IMG/VR virus record: IMGVR_UViG_3300035211_000028
Location: 1-36,396 of that record
Reading direction: 5' to 3' (one strand)
DNA length: 36,396 bases
DNA from: a virus
The number at the start of each line of letters is the position of its first letter. The first letter of the stretch is position 1. The position numbers were made by a program, and so were the translations under genes. Positions 36,280 to 36,396 of this stretch are shown one piece after another. The notes below the pieces were generated by a model. It saw only the letters and a list, made by a program, of their open reading frames with translations, was not told the DNA's origin and ran no database searches.

Positions 36280-36396
36280 CTTACTTTTTACACTTTCGCT
36301 CCAACAGGCGCTTGGCTCGCTCTGTCAATTCATCGTTTGACAATTCAAGTTTAGTTGTGACCTCGCCTTCAAGTTGGAGGCGGGCAATATGGCCGT
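36270..36396. repeat. Terminal direct repeat, right copy
   Basis: Identical to bases 1-127, see that entry. When the contig is closed this copy is redundant. Confidence 0.95.
36281..36396 (-). CDS. terS: Terminase small subunit, partial duplicate at contig end
   Basis: C-terminal 38 codons of the gene at 12-458, present again because the contig ends overlap. It stops at 36281, one base before the TerL start, and confirms the TerS-TerL junction. Confidence 0.9.
   Translation of the reverse strand, partial: GHIARLQLEGEVTTKLELSNDELTERAKRLLERKCKK

Overview
The window is a complete or nearly complete genome of a tailed double-stranded DNA phage with a long non-contractile tail (siphovirus-like). 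Bases 1-127 are repeated exactly at 36270-36396, so the contig closes into a circle of 36,269 bp. That circle could reflect a circularly permuted headful-packaged genome or a circular replicative form. A tape-measure protein, a tail tube, a tail-tip hub, and no sheath or baseplate wedge genes support the siphovirus reading. The host cannot be named from the sequence. Strong GGAGG-type ribosome binding sites and sigma70-like promoters indicate a bacterium.

The genome has two divergent blocks. The rightward block (902-15464) carries early and replication genes: an excisionase-like HTH protein, a TOPRIM primase-helicase, an HNH endonuclease, a C5 cytosine methyltransferase, a pentapeptide-repeat protein, a Cro/CI-type regulator, an SNF2-like helicase, a PD-(D/E)XK nuclease, a MazG-like pyrophosphohydrolase and about 25 small proteins. 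Most are joined by ATGA or TAATG overlaps. Several small genes are tandem duplicates. No integrase, recombinase, DNA polymerase or reverse transcriptase is present, so lysogeny by site-specific integration is not supported and the phage probably relies on the host polymerase.

The leftward block runs from 458 round the circle join to 15561 and carries packaging, virion and lysis genes in the usual order: TerS, TerL, a small basic protein, portal, Mu F-like head protein, XkdF-like protease fused to a scaffold-like tail, major capsid, putative decoration proteins, connector, neck proteins, tail tube, tail assembly chaperone, tape measure, a 1310-residue tail hub/adhesin, membrane-anchored coiled coil, M15 peptidase endolysin, Gly-rich protein and holin. 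The blocks converge on a perfect hairpin at 15470-15501 and diverge from an AT-rich control region at 459-901. That region holds both promoters and a palindromic operator, and is a possible replication origin.

The observations most worth checking are a long second reading frame inside the methyltransferase gene, a structured-RNA candidate with riboswitch-like layout at 10484-10647, and a putative small RNA at 4741-4819 complementary to the ribosome binding sites of the next two genes. A repeat domain shared by the major capsid and tail tube proteins, and an out-of-frame tail-chaperone extension, also deserve attention. All protein family assignments rest on motif recognition by eye, without database searches.
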